Source of the DNA: Desulfobacteraceae bacterium
Lineage (GTDB): Bacteria > Desulfobacterota > Desulfobacteria > Desulfobacterales > Desulfosalsimonadaceae
Direction of reading: 5' to 3'
DNA: 6,382 bases
Assembly (NCBI GenBank): GCA_007131845.1
Contig: SLPT01000009.1
Location: forward strand, 1 to 6,382
The notes below the pieces were generated by a model. That model saw nothing but the letters and a program-made list of their open reading frames with translations. It ran no database searches and was not told where the DNA came from. Below, one piece after another: positions 5,375 to 6,382 of the stretch (position 1 is the first letter of the stretch; each line of letters opens with the position of its first letter). The position numbers and the translations under genes are program-made.

Positions 5375-6382
5375 TTATTCGATTTTATATTTTTCCAGCT
5401 TGTTATACAGCGTCCTCCGGGTGATGCCAAGCAGCCGGGCAGCCTCGCTCTTATTGCCACCGGCTTGTTCCAGAGCGCTGATAACGGCTGCTTTTTCGAT
5501 TTCGTCCAGAGAGCTTCCAATAGAGCTTCCCGGAGAACTCCCCTGAGAATTCCCCGGAGAGTTCTCCGGAGAATCAAACGATCCAACCTCCGAAGGCTCT
5601 GTCCGCGAATTTTTTTTCGAAGCGTCCATGGCAGCGCCAGACGGGCGTTGCGCCGGCTCTTTTGCGGAAAAAACCGCCTCGCTACTCCCCTTGTCCTTTT
5701 CCGCGATGTTGAGCGGAAGGTCCTTTTCCGTGACGTATTCGCCGGGGCAGAGGATCACGGCGCGCTCCACCACGTTTTCCAGTTCCCGCACGTTGCCGGG
5801 CCAGTCATACCTGAGCAGCCGGTCCATGGCCTGCGGGGTGAACCCTTTGAGCGTTTTGCGGTTTCTTTCCGTATATCGGTTGAGAAAATGCTGGGCGAGC
5901 GCGGGAATGTCGTCGATGCGCCCTGAAAGGGGCGGAATCTGGATATTGACCACGTTGAGGCGGTAGAACAGGTCTTCCCGGAAGCTGCCGTTGGCCACCA
6001 TTTGCGCCAGATCCTTGTTGGTGGCGGTGATCACCCGCACGTCCACTGCAAGGGATTTGTCCCCGCCGACCCGCTGGATTTCGCCCTCCTGCAGGACCCG
6101 CAAAAGTTTGGCCTGCATGGCCATGGACATTTCGCCCACCTCGTCCAGAAAGAGGCTGCCCTGGTGCGCCTGGACGAAGCGGCCGTCGCGCCGCTTATCC
6201 GCACCGGTAAACGCGCCTTTCTCATGGCCGAAAAGCTCGGACTCCAGCAGGGATTCGTTTAATGAAGCGCAGTTTACCGCCACCAGTGACCCGCCGGCCC
6301 GGTTGCTGTTGGCGTGAATCGCCCGGGCGATGAGTTCCTTGCCCGTCCCGCTTGCGCCGGTGATCAGAACCGTTGCTTCGGA
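5375..6382 (-). CDS. Sigma54-dependent NtrC/AtoC-family regulator, AAA+ and Fis domains (partial, N-terminus beyond right edge)
   Basis: The reading frame is open to the right edge, giving 335 residues; an apparent GTG start at 6283 would lose the Walker A motif, so it is not the start. Counting from the edge: Walker A GASGTGKE (9-16), sigma54-contact loop GAFTGA (56-61), Walker B SLFLDE (76-81), RVGG (104-107), sensor I ATNKD (120-124), [10 protein letters not shown] (134-143), sensor [12 protein letters not shown] (194-203), and a C-terminal Fis-type helix-turn-helix [23 protein letters not shown] (310-332). It should use ATP hydrolysis to open sigma54-RNA polymerase promoters. The input domain, probably a phospho-receiver, is not visible. 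The linker between AAA+ and DNA-binding domains (about 227-292) is unusually long and low in complexity, ending in tetrapeptide repeats. Walker A has Ala where Glu is usual (GESGTGKE). The gene lies upstream of nfeD on the same strand; whether it regulates nfeD-slipin is unknown. Confidence 0.93.
   Translation of the reverse strand, partial: SEATVLITGASGTGKELIARAIHANSNRAGGSLVAVNCASLNESLLESELFGHEKGAFTGADKRRDGRFVQAHQGSLFLDEVGEMSMAMQAKLLRVLQEGEIQRVGGDKSLAVDVRVITATNKDLAQMVANGSFREDLFYRLNVVNIQIPPLSGRIDDIPALAQHFLNRYTERNRKTLKGFTPQAMDRLLRYDWPGNVRELENVVERAVILCPGEYVTEKDLPLNIAEKDKGSSEAVFSAKEPAQRPSGAAMDASKKNSRTEPSEVGSFDSPENSPGNSQGSSPGSSIGSSLDEIEKAAVISALEQAGGNKSEAARLLGITRRTLYNKLEKYKIE
5501..5572 (-). repeat. 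In-frame 12-bp tandem repeat encoding S-P-G-N/S tetrapeptides
   Basis: Six consecutive 12-base units, each beginning TCT on the minus strand, encode [20 protein letters not shown] and SLDE. The first five (5572-5513) are clearly related to a TCTCCGGGGAAT-like unit; the sixth is diverged where it runs into the Fis domain. The unit is a multiple of three, so copy-number change keeps the frame and alters only linker length in the sigma54 activator. Confidence 0.85.

Noticed and set aside
5501..5572. CRISPR-like or IS-related repeat
   Set aside because: The units are contiguous 12-mers without spacers and encode an in-frame protein linker.
5465..5926. Plus-strand 153-residue ORF opposite the sigma54 regulator
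   Set aside because: It is an Arg-rich mirror frame of a clear AAA+ domain.

Overview
The window carries two convergent gene sets, each joined to a partial regulator gene at one edge. Base composition is moderately GC-rich and the genes are tightly packed. Protein style and gene order (feoA, feoB and a small Cys-rich membrane protein; NtrC-type regulator, long NfeD, slipin) suggest a Gram-negative, probably anaerobic bacterium of the Desulfobacterota/deltaproteobacterial type. That assignment is inference from remembered gene neighbourhoods, not from a search.

Left half, ferrous-iron uptake. At 1-136 (minus) is the start of a DtxR/MntR-family metal-dependent repressor, cut by the left edge. 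A 189-bp AT-rich region (137-325) separates it from the divergent plus-strand operon feoA (326-559), feoB (564-2666) and a 55-residue FeoB-associated Cys-rich membrane protein (2681-2848). The divergent region holds a good promoter for the repressor, a weaker candidate for feo, and a GTTTGCC word repeated in inverted orientation at both promoters. This layout would let the repressor control itself and Fe(II) import together.

Right half, membrane quality control. Three minus-strand genes read towards the feo operon: a sigma54-dependent NtrC-family regulator without its N-terminus (5375-6382, cut by the right edge), a full-length NfeD/STOPP membrane serine protease (3754-5265), and a slipin/stomatin-like SPFH protein (2873-3622). 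NfeD and slipin are an established pair: the archaeal homologue PH1510 cleaves the hydrophobic C-terminus of the stomatin PH1511. The slipin here has a matching hydrophobic tail. A candidate sigma70-type promoter precedes nfeD, so the pair may be expressed separately from the regulator gene.

The operons meet tail to tail with 24 bp between stop codons. Each appears to end in its own hairpin terminator, and each terminator lies partly or wholly in the last codons of the opposing gene. The genes all belong to known families, and I saw no clearly new system. The items most worth a second look are the shared divergent operator, the interlocked terminators, the 12-bp tandem repeat in the regulator linker, and the acidic insertion in the NfeD protease domain.
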